A DNA stretch of 64,000 nucleotides, taken from the NCBI GenBank assembly GCA_022768805.1, contig JALELB010000032.1:30216-94215 (forward strand). The letters run 5' to 3'. The position numbers were made by a program, and so were the translations under genes. Each line of letters begins with the position of its first letter. The first letter of the stretch is position 1. The notes under the pieces were generated by a model. The model saw only the letters and a program-made list of their open reading frames with translations. It was not told where the DNA came from and ran no database searches. Of the stretch, positions 16,176-24,708 are shown piece by piece. This DNA comes from Ruminococcus sp. (GTDB lineage: Bacteria > Bacillota > Clostridia > Oscillospirales > Ruminococcaceae).

Positions 16176-16550
16176 TCAGCAGCCGAATTTGTGCAGCAAT
16201 TTTTCCACGTCGGCTGCTTTCAGCACCTTGCCCATGGACACAACCTGTTCATTCACAACAATGGCAGGCATGCGCATAACGCCGTATTCCATAACCTTTT
16301 GCATATCGGTGATATATTCCACTTTCACCGACAACCCCATTGCTTCAACGGCCTGCTTTACATTCTCATATTGCTCGTGGCAGGATTTGCACCCTGCACC
16401 CAGGACTTTGATGCAGCAAATACCGTCTTTTGCCTCAGGGCAGCAATGGCTTGTGCTGTTCTCCGCCCCCCTTGCAGCGCATCCACAAGCGCAAGCGGAA
16501 GCCTTCTTTTCTTCTTCCTTTTTCTTTCCGAAATTGAACAGTGCCATCAT
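16176..16550 (-). CDS. Thioredoxin-like small redox protein with Cys-rich N-terminal extension
   Basis: The C-terminal part (residues 45-124) is a small thioredoxin-fold protein with the redox motif CKSC and the cis-Pro segment MPAIVVNEQVV, as in MTH895/TM0996-type proteins often found beside ArsP-like permeases. The first 45 residues are Lys/Glu-rich and then Cys-rich (ACACGC and later CC pairs), resembling a metal-binding arm. GGAGG lies 6 nt before the first of two adjacent ATG codons. It probably transfers electrons or metal in the ars pathway. Confidence 0.85.
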   Translation of the reverse strand: MMALFNFGKKKEEEKKASACACGCAARGAENSTSHCCPEAKDGICCIKVLGAGCKSCHEQYENVKQAVEAMGLSVKVEYITDMQKVMEYGVMRMPAIVVNEQVVSMGKVLKAADVEKLLHKFGC

Positions 16551-16566
16551 GAATTACCTCCAGAAT

Positions 16567-17580
16567 TTATAATATAACATTTTGTATAACGTTGAAGAAA
16601 TATCCCACAACGATGATACCCACAGTACATATCGCAATAAAGATACCCAGCAGTTTTGGTTTTACCGCCTTGCGCAGCATAATCATGGAGGGCAGAGAAA
16701 GTGTGGTAACCGCCATCATAAACGACAGCACCACACCGAGCAATGCCCCTTTCGCAAGCAGAGCCTCCGCAATGGGAATGGTACCGAATATATCGGCATA
16801 CATGGGAACCCCTGCGATTGTCGCAAGAATTACACCAAAAGGATTGTTGTCGCCGAGCACGTTAACGATAAACGCTTCGGGAATCCAGTTGTGGATAATC
16901 GCTCCGATACCTACCCCGATAAGCACATAGGGGGCAACCTTTTTTGCGGTGGCAGCAACCTGTTCCCACGCATATTTCAATCGGTCTTTGAACCGCAGCT
17001 CCTCCTGCGGAACATCCAGTGACCGCCCGTTGCGGACAAATTCCTCCACCTGATTTTCAAGGTGCAGCTTTTCAATCAGCGTACCGCCGGCAACGGCAAT
17101 GACAAGTCCAAGCACAACATAGACCACTGCTACCTTCCACCCGAAAATACTCATCAGCAATACCAGGCTTCCCAGGTCAACCATGGGAGAGGAAATCAGG
17201 AAGGAGAATGTAACGCCAAGGGGTAGTCCTGCACTTGTAAAGCCAATGAACAAAGGGATGGACGAGCAGGAACAAAAGGGCGTTACGGTTCCGAGCAGGG
17301 CGGCAAGGATATTTGCCCAAATACCGTGAAATCTGCCAAGAATCTTTTTTGTTCTCTCCGGCGGAAAGTAGCTTTGAATATAGGAGATCATCAAAATCAA
17401 AACGCCGAGCAACACCATAATTTTGATCGTGTCATAGAGAAAGAACTGAATGCTGCCGCCAATCTTACCCGTGGTGTCTAATCCGCAGGCATTCAGCATT
17501 GTGCTGATGAACCGATTCAGCCAGTGCATACCCAGGATTTCATGCTGAAAGAAATCCCACGCTGTTTTTATAGCTTCCAT
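16567..17580 (-). CDS. arsP: ArsP/DUF318-type permease
   Basis: The 337-residue integral membrane protein has about eight hydrophobic helices in two blocks separated by a charged loop (about 180-215). TPFCSCSSIPLFIG is the hallmark of the ArsP/YraQ permease family, with the paired cysteines thought to bind arsenicals. Known members export arsenite or trivalent organoarsenicals. It lies between arsR and the thioredoxin-like gene. AAGGAG 6 nt upstream supports the start. Substrate is inferred from context. Confidence 0.88.
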   Translation of the reverse strand: MEAIKTAWDFFQHEILGMHWLNRFISTMLNACGLDTTGKIGGSIQFFLYDTIKIMVLLGVLILMISYIQSYFPPERTKKILGRFHGIWANILAALLGTVTPFCSCSSIPLFIGFTSAGLPLGVTFSFLISSPMVDLGSLVLLMSIFGWKVAVVYVVLGLVIAVAGGTLIEKLHLENQVEEFVRNGRSLDVPQEELRFKDRLKYAWEQVAATAKKVAPYVLIGVGIGAIIHNWIPEAFIVNVLGDNNPFGVILATIAGVPMYADIFGTIPIAEALLAKGALLGVVLSFMMAVTTLSLPSMIMLRKAVKPKLLGIFIAICTVGIIVVGYFFNVIQNVIL

Positions 17581-17660
17581 AAAAAGCTCCTTTTATATAG
17601 TCAAATTGAAATATGTCTATGAGGTGGCGATATAAACAGTCGTGCGAGAAAATGATTGTT

Positions 17661-17975
17661 TCATTCTTCACAACACGACTGATCTTCACCCTTCACATCA
17701 ATAGCTGCTAGTGCCTTCAAACAGGCAATTGCATATTCTGCGCCCTGGGCAGAAATCGAATAGTGCATCCATTTGCCTTCTTTGCGTCCGACAACAATAC
17801 CGGAATCACAAAGGATTTTCATATGGTGGGACAGTGTAGGCTGGGTTACATTGAGTTCTTCCAGTAACCGACAACCGCATTTTTCACCGGTACGCAAGAG
17901 CTTGAGAATGCGTATGCGGTTTTCATCACAGAGGGCCTTAAATATGACGGCGGTTTTCTTTTCCTCCAAATCCAA
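17661..17975 (-). CDS. arsR: ArsR/SmtB-family metalloregulator
   Basis: The protein is a winged-helix repressor of about 104 residues. ELNVTQPTLSHHMKIL is the recognition helix region. EKCGCRLLEE supplies a cysteine pair close to the classical ArsR ELCVC site, and a CC pair occurs near the C terminus. I prefer the TTG start at 17975, which has GGGAGG 8 nt upstream; the GTG at 17984 directly abuts that Shine-Dalgarno sequence. It heads the operon and probably represses its own promoter until arsenite binds. Confidence 0.9.
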   Translation of the reverse strand: MDLEEKKTAVIFKALCDENRIRILKLLRTGEKCGCRLLEELNVTQPTLSHHMKILCDSGIVVGRKEGKWMHYSISAQGAEYAIACLKALAAIDVKGEDQSCCEE

Positions 17976-17989
17976 TCTGCCCACCTCCC

Positions 17990-18039
17990 ATAGATAACTG
18001 TCTATTTGATATTATACACATCCCGCAGCTGTTTGTCAA
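17990..18039 (-). promoter_or_regulatory. ars operon promoter and operator
   Basis: The minus strand has perfect TTGACA (18034-18039), a 17-bp spacer and perfect TATAAT (18011-18016). An inverted repeat ATAGATAACTGTCTAT (17990-18005) covers the predicted transcription start, as expected for an ArsR operator. A half-site TGTCTAT recurs between arsR and the permease gene. Confidence 0.85.
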
Positions 18040-18105
18040 TAGGCTAAGCAAAAAAACACATAACAAACGCCGCATGATGAGATAACGAATACCCCAGAAA
18101 AAATT

Positions 18106-18141
18106 CAGACCGTCAGCTCTCTTTCGAGGCCTGCCGGTCTG
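18106..18141 (-). terminator. Terminator of the GGDEF gene
   Basis: On the minus strand CAGACCGGCAG pairs with CTGACGGTCTG, followed by AATTTTTTC. Confidence 0.85.
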
Positions 18142-18195
18142 TTCATTTCTGTCACGATAGCAATACTGCAAAAAGCACACCTGCGGGCTTTGGCC

Positions 18196-20136
18196 TTATT
18201 GGCGCTGCTCCCGGTGCTCTCCCCGGACGCACTTGCGCCGGAGCTTTTCGGAATACATCCGATCGTCTGCCAGCTTCATCAGCCGGTCCAGATCCAGGTC
18301 CTCTGTTATGGATTCCAGCACCGTGCCACAGCTTGCGCCGAACTGATAGGGACGCAGCTTCTGCTCGTTCAGACTGTGCAGCCTGCTGCTCAGCCGCTGT
18401 GCAAAGCTGCGGCAGCCATCCTCCTCCGGATCCTCCGTAATGATGGCGGCCATATATTCGTCCCCACCGAACCGGGCACAGATGCCGTTTTCTCCCGCAC
18501 AGGCAGAAATGGCATCCGCCACAGTCTTGATGGCGAAATCCCCTTCCTGATGGCCATAGGTATCGTTGATGTACTTCAGGCTGTCCATATCCACCGACGC
18601 CACATAAATCCAGCTCTGTCTGCCCTGGTATGCAGCCCGCCGGCGTTCCAGCTCCTGGAAGAACCCCCGCCGGTTCAACAGCCCGGTCATGGAGTCGTGT
18701 ATATACATATTGGCAAGCTCTTTGTTGGTTTCGGAAAGAATCCGGTTGATACTCCGGAGCTTGGACTGGCTGCGGATGGTACTGAGCGCCTGGTTCATGC
18801 CCATCACAAAGGAATACAGACGGTTGTGGTGGAAGCTGTCCGGATCAAATACCGCAATCAGATAGCCGAACACGTCACTCTGGTCATGGAGGGGCACAAA
18901 CAGCACCGGCAAATCGTAGCTGTAGGCCTTTTCCGGGTCGGACATCTGCTGTTGGAAGGAATACCGGGTCAGGGGGCGGAAATAATCCGTCATCTCCCGC
19001 TGAGCCAGCACAAACATATCATCCTTCTGGGTATCCGCAGAAATATCCACGTCACATGCCCGGAGAAACTCTGCATTCAGACAGATCTGCATATAAACAA
19101 CGGACATCCCCATGACATAGCGCTGCAGATATTCCGGCATTTCCAGCAGAGTATGCCCATCCGTCAGCATGGCGATCATGCTGAAGATCCAGGACTCAAA
19201 TTCCCTTGCCTCCTCCATCTCCCCGTAGATCTGCATAAGCATATGGTTGCTGTTGTGATAGTCCAGTTTTTTACATCCGCAGGATTCGGAGAACCGCACC
19301 TCGTTATGCACATAAAAATCCTGGGGCGGAAGCTTCTCCCCCCGGATCAGCCGCATGGCGGTTTCCACTGCCAGCTTGCCGCAGTGGGGCTGATCCTGGG
19401 CGGCGGTGGTGAGCCGAGGCGAATGATACAGCTCCCGTTCAATGCCGTCAAAGCCGGTGACAATCACATCCTCCGGCACCCGGATACCCTTCTGGGACAA
19501 CACCTCGCACACGGCAATGGCCATGGAGTCATTGGCGCAGATGATGGCCTCCGGAATGCCATCCTCCAGAAGCTCCTTGGTGGCGGCAATGGCAGGATAC
19601 TCCCAGAAGTCACCGTATTTCAGCAGCTTCGGGTCAAAGGGAATGCCGAACTCCTCCAGCGCATCCCGGTACACCTGCACCCGTGCCTCGGAAAAGGAAT
19701 TCCCTTTGAATCCGGCAATAAACGCCACCCGGCGGCAGTGGTGCACCTGGAACACATGACGCACCACTCTGGAAAAGGGCTTCTCATATTCATAGAGCAC
19801 ATTGTAGCAGCCCTCATGCTGCTGGTCAATGCTGATGACCGGCACCCCAGCCTGCCGGGCCTGGTCAACCACCTCGTCCACCGCCTCCTGATTCAGAATC
19901 GTCTGGGACAACAGAATCAGAGCGGAAAGCTTCTGCATCCTGATTACGTTCAGTATGCTCTTTTCGCCTATCTCTCGGCTTCTGCCGCAATACAGGTCAG
20001 TATACATATTAAAAATCTGCACTCTGCAGCCCTGGGCTTTTGCCTCATTACAGATCCGCCGCACCAGGTCGGAACGGGTCACATCCTGGATCTTGGCAAG
20101 ACAGACGCCCAGTACCGGCTTTTCGTTTTCTTTCAT
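18196..20136 (-). CDS. Diguanylate cyclase with LacI-type sugar-sensor domain
   Basis: The 646-residue protein starts with a LacI/periplasmic-binding-protein type I fold (about 6-285, including IDQQHEG and ANDSMAIAVCEVL) but has no helix-turn-helix and no signal peptide. After SCGC at 285-288 comes a middle region (about 290-450) of GAF-like size, then a GGDEF domain (about 475-635). The active site is FGGDEY (556-561), with DSMTGLLNRRGF at its start. No RxxD inhibitory site is visible. It probably makes cyclic di-GMP in the cytoplasm in response to a small ligand, perhaps a sugar. It is a single gene. Confidence 0.9.
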   Translation of the reverse strand: MKENEKPVLGVCLAKIQDVTRSDLVRRICNEAKAQGCRVQIFNMYTDLYCGRSREIGEKSILNVIRMQKLSALILLSQTILNQEAVDEVVDQARQAGVPVISIDQQHEGCYNVLYEYEKPFSRVVRHVFQVHHCRRVAFIAGFKGNSFSEARVQVYRDALEEFGIPFDPKLLKYGDFWEYPAIAATKELLEDGIPEAIICANDSMAIAVCEVLSQKGIRVPEDVIVTGFDGIERELYHSPRLTTAAQDQPHCGKLAVETAMRLIRGEKLPPQDFYVHNEVRFSESCGCKKLDYHNSNHMLMQIYGEMEEAREFESWIFSMIAMLTDGHTLLEMPEYLQRYVMGMSVVYMQICLNAEFLRACDVDISADTQKDDMFVLAQREMTDYFRPLTRYSFQQQMSDPEKAYSYDLPVLFVPLHDQSDVFGYLIAVFDPDSFHHNRLYSFVMGMNQALSTIRSQSKLRSINRILSETNKELANMYIHDSMTGLLNRRGFFQELERRRAAYQGRQSWIYVASVDMDSLKYINDTYGHQEGDFAIKTVADAISACAGENGICARFGGDEYMAAIITEDPEEDGCRSFAQRLSSRLHSLNEQKLRPYQFGASCGTVLESITEDLDLDRLMKLADDRMYSEKLRRKCVRGEHREQRQ

Positions 20137-20263
20137 GTCGGCCCTCCTGCAAGCCTCCGCATTCCGCAGAAGCCCTCTCCCTTTTGCTGTGCAGTCCTCC
20201 CCCGGACTGCGGAACAGTACCGGTTAAGCACTCCGGCACCGTCAATTGACTCTCTGTATTATC

Positions 20264-20292
20264 AGTATAGCATCCCATCCCCCATTTTGCAA
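20264..20292 (-). promoter_or_regulatory. Promoter of the GGDEF gene
   Basis: TTGCAA (20287-20292), 17-bp spacer, TATACT (20264-20269) with an extended TGC. Confidence 0.7.
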
Positions 20293-20336
20293 GCTTTTCT
20301 GTGTAAATCACACGAAAATTAAGGGAAAATTAAAAA

Positions 20337-20361
20337 AGAGCGGCAAAAAATTCGCCGCTCT
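20337..20361 (-). terminator. Exonuclease III gene terminator
   Basis: AGAGCGGC/GCCGCTCT stem with a T-run on the minus strand. Confidence 0.85.
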
Positions 20362-20370
20362 GTATAATCT

Positions 20371-21141
20371 CTATTCTTCTGTACGCAGACCCTGAATCAG
20401 AAGGCCCACCGGGCAGTGGTCGCTGCCCAGCACATCCTTGTAAATCAGGCTGTCCTGCACCAGGGGGGCAATCCGGTCGGACACGATAAAGTAGTCAATG
20501 CGCCACCCGGCGTTCTTCTCCCGGGCGTGGAACATATAGGACCACCAGGTATAGGCCCCTGCCGTATCCGGATACAGCAGCCGGAAGGTATCCGTAAAGC
20601 CGCTGTCCAGCAGGGTGGTAAGCCTGCCCCGTTCCTCGTCGGTAAAGCCCGCATTCCGCCGGTTGGACTTGGGATTCTTCAGATCAATCTCCTCATGTGC
20701 CACATTCAGATCCCCGCAGTAGATTACGGGCTTTTTTGCATCCAGCTTCAAAAGATGCTGCCGCAAAGCGTCCTCCCACTCCATCCGGTAGTCCAGCCGC
20801 AGCAGCTCCCGCTTGGAGTTGGGCACATAGGCATTCACCAGATAGAAATCCGGATACTCCAGGGTCAGCACCCTGCCCTCTCCGTTGTGCTCCTCCAGCC
20901 CGAAATCCCGCTGCACCGACAGAGGCGCATGCTTGGTGAACACCGCTGTGCCGGAGTAGCCCTTTTTGTCCGCATAATGCCACAGCTGGGTATAGCCGGG
21001 CAGTTCCAGGTCAATCTGTCCTTCCTGGAGCTTGGTTTCCTGGATACAGAAAAAATCCGCATCCTCCCGGGCAAAGAAATCCGCAAAGCCCTTTTCCCGG
21101 CAGGCCCGCAGTCCGTTTACATTCCATGAAATCAGCTTCAT
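20371..21141 (-). CDS. xth: Exodeoxyribonuclease III / AP endonuclease
   Basis: The 256-residue protein cuts at abasic sites and degrades 3' ends in base-excision repair. Family motifs are in order: MKLISWNVNGLRA, IQETKLQ with the metal-binding Glu, NAYVPNS, GDLNVAHEEIDL with the catalytic Asp/Asn, WRIDYFIVS and the C-terminal GSDHCPVGL with the catalytic Asp-His. Length and motifs fit exonuclease III well. It is 12 nt downstream of the amidohydrolase and probably cotranscribed. Confidence 0.95.
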   Translation of the reverse strand: MKLISWNVNGLRACREKGFADFFAREDADFFCIQETKLQEGQIDLELPGYTQLWHYADKKGYSGTAVFTKHAPLSVQRDFGLEEHNGEGRVLTLEYPDFYLVNAYVPNSKRELLRLDYRMEWEDALRQHLLKLDAKKPVIYCGDLNVAHEEIDLKNPKSNRRNAGFTDEERGRLTTLLDSGFTDTFRLLYPDTAGAYTWWSYMFHAREKNAGWRIDYFIVSDRIAPLVQDSLIYKDVLGSDHCPVGLLIQGLRTEE

Positions 21142-21153
21142 TCCGTCCTCCTG

Positions 21154-21948
21154 TCAGTCAAGCTCCAGCAGCCGCAGTGCATTTTCAGCGCAAATCTGTG
21201 CACGCTCCGCCGGAGTCAGAGAAATACCGTTCAATATCTCCAGAATCTTCGCCGGGCTGTCCCAGGGGCAGTCACTGGCAAAGAGAATCCGCTCCGTACC
21301 ATGCTTCCTGATGATCCGTTCAACCTGGGCGGGAGAAATATAATGGCTGGCAAAAGCCGTGTCCAGATACACGTTCCTCCTGCCCACCAGACTCCGCTCC
21401 GCCTCATCCCACTGGAGCACACCTCCCAAGTGGGCAGCGATCAGGGTCATCTCCGGCACAGCCTCTGCCACCCGGGCCAGTGCATCCGGAGAGGCATGCC
21501 GCACAGTGGGGGAAACGGGATCGTAGCCCGCATGGAACAGCACCGGCAGTCCCAGCTGTGCGCACCGGCGGTAAATGGGCAGCATCCTGGGCTCGTCGGC
21601 GAAATAGCCCTGGTAATCCGGATGCAGCTTGATGCCGTGAAGCCCCAGACTCCGGATCCGTTCCAGTTCCTCCAGCACATCCGGGGCGTCCGGGTGGATA
21701 CTGCCGTAGCAGAACAGGGCATCGTCCTGCTGCCCGGCAGCCCAGTCATTGATGATAGTCTGCTGGGTGGGCTTGGTGGCGATGGGCAGGATCACACCCC
21801 GATCCACCCCCCACTCCTTCAGACGGCGCCGCAGGCCTGCCACTGTACCGTCCGTCTCCGGGATCAGCTCCGCCTGTGCAGCAATCTGCTCCATGGCACG
21901 GGAAGCGATCTTTTCGGCAAAGGCGTGTACATGGAAATCGATCAGCAT
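21154..21948 (-). CDS. Amidohydrolase (amidohydrolase-2 family)
   Basis: The ATG at 21948 has AAGGAGG 8 nt upstream and gives a 264-residue protein starting MLIDFHVHAF, the HxH metal motif at the barrel N terminus. GIKLHPDYQ, LIAAHLGG and FASDCPW supply the later His and Asp ligands. The family includes metal-dependent hydrolases and decarboxylases, so the exact reaction is unknown. A longer reading frame from 22002 overlaps the upstream terminator and is rejected. Confidence 0.85.
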   Translation of the reverse strand: MLIDFHVHAFAEKIASRAMEQIAAQAELIPETDGTVAGLRRRLKEWGVDRGVILPIATKPTQQTIINDWAAGQQDDALFCYGSIHPDAPDVLEELERIRSLGLHGIKLHPDYQGYFADEPRMLPIYRRCAQLGLPVLFHAGYDPVSPTVRHASPDALARVAEAVPEMTLIAAHLGGVLQWDEAERSLVGRRNVYLDTAFASHYISPAQVERIIRKHGTERILFASDCPWDSPAKILEILNGISLTPAERAQICAENALRLLELD

Positions 21949-21984
21949 GGGAAAAGCCTCCTTGGTGCATTGCCTGAAATCTGA

Positions 21985-22014
21985 AAAAGCGGAACGCTGC
22001 ACGCATTCCGCTTT
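21985..22014 (-). terminator. Terminator of the 22.0-22.7 kb lipoprotein gene
   Basis: AAAGCGGAA/TTCCGCTTT stem; a T-run follows on the minus strand. Confidence 0.8.
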
Positions 22015-22026
22015 GAACCCTGTGGA

Positions 22027-22659
22027 TTATCCGGCGATATGCTGAATATCCTCCGGCTTAATCAGGAAATCAATGGTGTCATTGGAATAATACTTATAGG
22101 GCATATAGATCAGCTTCAGCTCCTTGCGTTCAGAGGGAACCTCCAGTGCCACAACAAAGGAAACCTTTTCTCCTGCTGCCACCTGCTGGTGAACCAGCTT
22201 TCTGCCGGTATTCGCATAATATTTGGTTGCCTGGGAGTTTGCCAGTGCGGAATGTCCCACATCGGTAATCTCACCGTCCACATCCGTGGAGAAATGGGTC
22301 AGATAGCTGAGATCCAGCACCTTGCCGGAATTGTTGGTCAGATTCATTTCCACAAAGAGAATCTCGGTTTTCTTCTCGTCCTTATTGGTGAACTTGTCCA
22401 GCGCCTTGACAGCCTCCACCTCGACCTGGAGCTTTTCCTGCTTTTCGGTGTTGTTGTATTCAGCCGGCTTGCCCACCTGGGCATCCACAACCTCGCCCTT
22501 GACAGACTCGGAAATCCGGTCCTCCGGCACGGGCACCACATACTCGGTGGTCTCCGGCAATGCGTTGCTGCTGCTGTCGTTATTGCAGCCTGCCGCCAGG
22601 GGGGAAAGCATACAAAGGGCAGCAATGGTAATGGCTGCGCCCTTACGGAAATGGAACAT
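22027..22659 (-). CDS. Lipoprotein with DUF4352/DUF5067-like domain
   Basis: The 210-residue protein has a signal peptide and lipobox LAAGC (Cys at about residue 25), so it is exported and lipid-anchored. The body (about 55-205) has alternating beta strands, with VEMNLTNNSGKVLDL and KVSFVVALEVPSERKEL typical of the immunoglobulin-like DUF4352/DUF5067 folds of Firmicutes lipoproteins. Its function is unknown. It is a single gene with its own promoter and terminator. Confidence 0.8.
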   Translation of the reverse strand: MFHFRKGAAITIAALCMLSPLAAGCNNDSSSNALPETTEYVVPVPEDRISESVKGEVVDAQVGKPAEYNNTEKQEKLQVEVEAVKALDKFTNKDEKKTEILFVEMNLTNNSGKVLDLSYLTHFSTDVDGEITDVGHSALANSQATKYYANTGRKLVHQQVAAGEKVSFVVALEVPSERKELKLIYMPYKYYSNDTIDFLIKPEDIQHIAG

Positions 22660-22750
22660 AAGAATTTCCTCCTTATATATGATGGAGCATTATGCAAAAA
22701 TCATCCACGGAAGCCGACAGTACGGCTTCACACCCATGGGAATACATATT

Positions 22751-22779
22751 ATTATATCACAAAAGCAGCCGCTTTGCAA
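22751..22779 (-). promoter_or_regulatory. Promoter of the lipoprotein gene
   Basis: TTGCAA (22774-22779), 17-bp spacer, TATAAT (22751-22756). The leader holds a small hairpin GAAGCCG/CGGCTTC near 22709-22730. Confidence 0.75.
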
Positions 22780-22802
22780 GCCTTTTTTCATCAGAACGAA
22801 AA

Positions 22803-22841
22803 ACAGCGTCTGCGGGAAGCAAGGCCTCCTGCAAACGCTGT
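22803..22841 (-). terminator. Ferredoxin gene terminator
   Basis: A long stem built on ACAGCGT/ACGCTGT, followed by TTTTTCG on the minus strand. Confidence 0.75.
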
Positions 22842-22856
22842 CCTCCTGAACGTAAA

Positions 22857-23027
22857 TCAGCCTGCATTCGGAGCAGATACCGGGCAAACGCCAGCACAAG
22901 CGCCGCACTCGATGCAGGTATCAGCGTCAATTACGTACTTGCTGTCGCCAGCAGAAATTGCGCTTACCGGGCACTCGCCTTCGCAAGCACCGCACATGAT
23001 GCAATCATCAGAAATTACATATGCCAT
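22857..23027 (-). CDS. 2[4Fe-4S] ferredoxin
   Basis: This short gene encodes 56 residues. The protein starts MAYVISDDCIMCGACEGECP and has a second CIECGACAGVCP motif, so it carries two CxxCxxCxxxCP clusters as in clostridial ferredoxin. It is a soluble low-potential electron carrier for fermentative anaerobic metabolism. GGAGG lies 10 nt before the ATG, and it has its own promoter and terminator. Confidence 0.96.
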   Translation of the reverse strand: MAYVISDDCIMCGACEGECPVSAISAGDSKYVIDADTCIECGACAGVCPVSAPNAG

Positions 23028-23089
23028 TCTAAATACACCTCCGTTACGTATTCAGCGCAGGGCACCTGCCCCGTTGCGCTGCTACCTCT

Positions 23090-23117
23090 ATTGTAACACA
23101 TTTTCCGCAAAAAGCAA
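23090..23117 (-). promoter_or_regulatory. Ferredoxin promoter
   Basis: TTGCTT (23112-23117), 16-bp spacer, extended -10 TGTTACAAT with the hexamer at 23090-23095. Confidence 0.65.
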
Positions 23118-23125
23118 GTGTTTTT

Positions 23126-24652
23126 TTACGGCTTTGCAGCCGAAGCCGGTTCTTCCTCCGGCGCACCGCCGCAGCACAGACCCAGCAGCATCCAGAACAA
23201 CGGGGTAACGCTGATGGCGGAAATGCCGCACACTGCTGTCAGCAGATAGCCCCCTGCCCCCAGCAGCACTGCCAGCCGCACCGGTGCTTTGCCCCTGCGG
23301 TATGCCTTTGCGCCACGGCACAGTGCCACCGCCGCCAGTGCCAGATACAGCACCAGCGCCGGGATGCCCCGGGTGGCTGCCTGATAGAGATAATCATTGT
23401 AGGGATTGTCCACAATATTGGCGTTCTGGACGATGGTGTAGCTGGTGCGCAGCTGGGCGTAGATGTAGTTATCCGCTCCGGTGCCCAGCAGGGGATATTT
23501 CCGGATGGTTTCCACCGCCTGTTTCCACATATAGGGGTAAATACTCAGGGGCTGCTCCAGGTCAAACTTCCCCTGGGCGTCCTGCCGGGAATACTGTCCG
23601 CACACATCGTTCCGGTAGGAGCCATCCAGAAAGACAATGGAGCCGTCGTACAGGTGATAGCCGGCGGACAGGGGAGTATCCTCCCCGGAGGACAGATACT
23701 TGCTGCCGTTGAGCAGGGGGGACAGGGCCGTCAGCCCGAAGCCCAGGGCTCCGCACAGAGCGATTACCGCCAGGGGCTTTACCGGCTTGTATGCGCCCTT
23801 CCGAAGGGGCAGCACCAGGCCGGTCAACAGCATTGCCCCCGCCCCCACAAGCCCGGTAAGGCACTGGGTATGCACAAGGAAAAACAGGAACACCGCCGCC
23901 GACAGGGTGTAGTAAAGCCGGGGCTTTTTCTCCTTGCTGTGCAGTGCCATGCACACCGCCACGGTGCCCAGCATGGTCAGCAGCATGGCAAAGGATGCAG
24001 GGTTGCCCGCAAGGCCGCTGGGCAGGTACACGTCCACCAGCAGCTGGGGGAACATATGGTCATAGCTGGAGGGGAGGCCGATGGGCAGAATCTGCAGCAG
24101 GGCGAAGCCGCACTGCACCAGCCCGTAGCCGGTGATCCAGACCGCCAGCTTTTCCGCTTCCCTGCGGTGCAGCTGGGAGCAGATCACGAAAAACGCCCCG
24201 TAGAACAGCAGTGCCAGCACTCCCTGTCCTCTGCCCTCCATGCCGATCAGGGCAGCGGTAGTATCGAAGGACAGCAGGGCGGAGATGTACCCCAGAATCA
24301 GGATGCCGCACAGCAGCGCCGCCGGCAGTACCGCCCGTTTCGGATCAAACTGCTTTTTGATGAGGGCGATGAAGGCAAAGATCAGGGCAAGCACGCCTCC
24401 CACCGCAAACATGGAGGACACGCTCCGGAGCAGCAGCACCAGATACGCCAGCATCCCTCCGGCGCCCCCGTTGCTGATGGCGTCGGAAAGGCCGCCGTAA
24501 ACGTCCTGGGTCAGCTCCGTCAGCAGCATACTGCCTCCCAGCAGGATCATGGACAGCATGCAAACCCGGCAGGAAAGCTGCCGCAGTCGCTCCGGCTTCA
24601 GGTTGAGAATAAAGTTGGAACGCTCCGAACTGTGAAACAGGGTTTTCGCCAT
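23126..24652 (-). CDS. O-antigen polymerase/ligase (Wzy/WaaL-like) membrane protein
   Basis: The 508-residue protein has about 11-12 transmembrane helices and a large extracellular loop (about residues 335-425) containing NPYNDYLYQAATRGIPALVLY, typical of the Wzy_C family. These proteins polymerise or ligate surface polysaccharide repeat units. The start at 24652 follows AAGGAG; the longer frame reading into rny is not coding. No other polysaccharide genes are adjacent, so the substrate cannot be inferred. Confidence 0.85.
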   Translation of the reverse strand: MAKTLFHSSERSNFILNLKPERLRQLSCRVCMLSMILLGGSMLLTELTQDVYGGLSDAISNGGAGGMLAYLVLLLRSVSSMFAVGGVLALIFAFIALIKKQFDPKRAVLPAALLCGILILGYISALLSFDTTAALIGMEGRGQGVLALLFYGAFFVICSQLHRREAEKLAVWITGYGLVQCGFALLQILPIGLPSSYDHMFPQLLVDVYLPSGLAGNPASFAMLLTMLGTVAVCMALHSKEKKPRLYYTLSAAVFLFFLVHTQCLTGLVGAGAMLLTGLVLPLRKGAYKPVKPLAVIALCGALGFGLTALSPLLNGSKYLSSGEDTPLSAGYHLYDGSIVFLDGSYRNDVCGQYSRQDAQGKFDLEQPLSIYPYMWKQAVETIRKYPLLGTGADNYIYAQLRTSYTIVQNANIVDNPYNDYLYQAATRGIPALVLYLALAAVALCRGAKAYRRGKAPVRLAVLLGAGGYLLTAVCGISAISVTPLFWMLLGLCCGGAPEEEPASAAKP

Positions 24653-24672
24653 AGACAAGCTCCTTTTGAACA

Positions 24673-24702
24673 AAACCCCCACGCATTGCTGCGCAGGGGT
24701 TG
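24673..24702 (-). terminator. RNase Y gene terminator
   Basis: AACCCC/GGGGTT outer arms with an inner TGCG/CGCA stem, then GGGTTTTGTT on the minus strand. Confidence 0.7.
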
Positions 24703-24708
24703 TATGCG

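Noticed and set aside
15762-18039. Integrative element around the ars genes
   Set aside because: No integrase, transposase, terminal repeats or att duplication could be seen; only composition suggests transfer.
18190-20322. Plus-strand frame of about 710 codons opposite the GGDEF gene
   Set aside because: It has no recognisable protein features; the minus-strand LacI-GGDEF protein explains the region.
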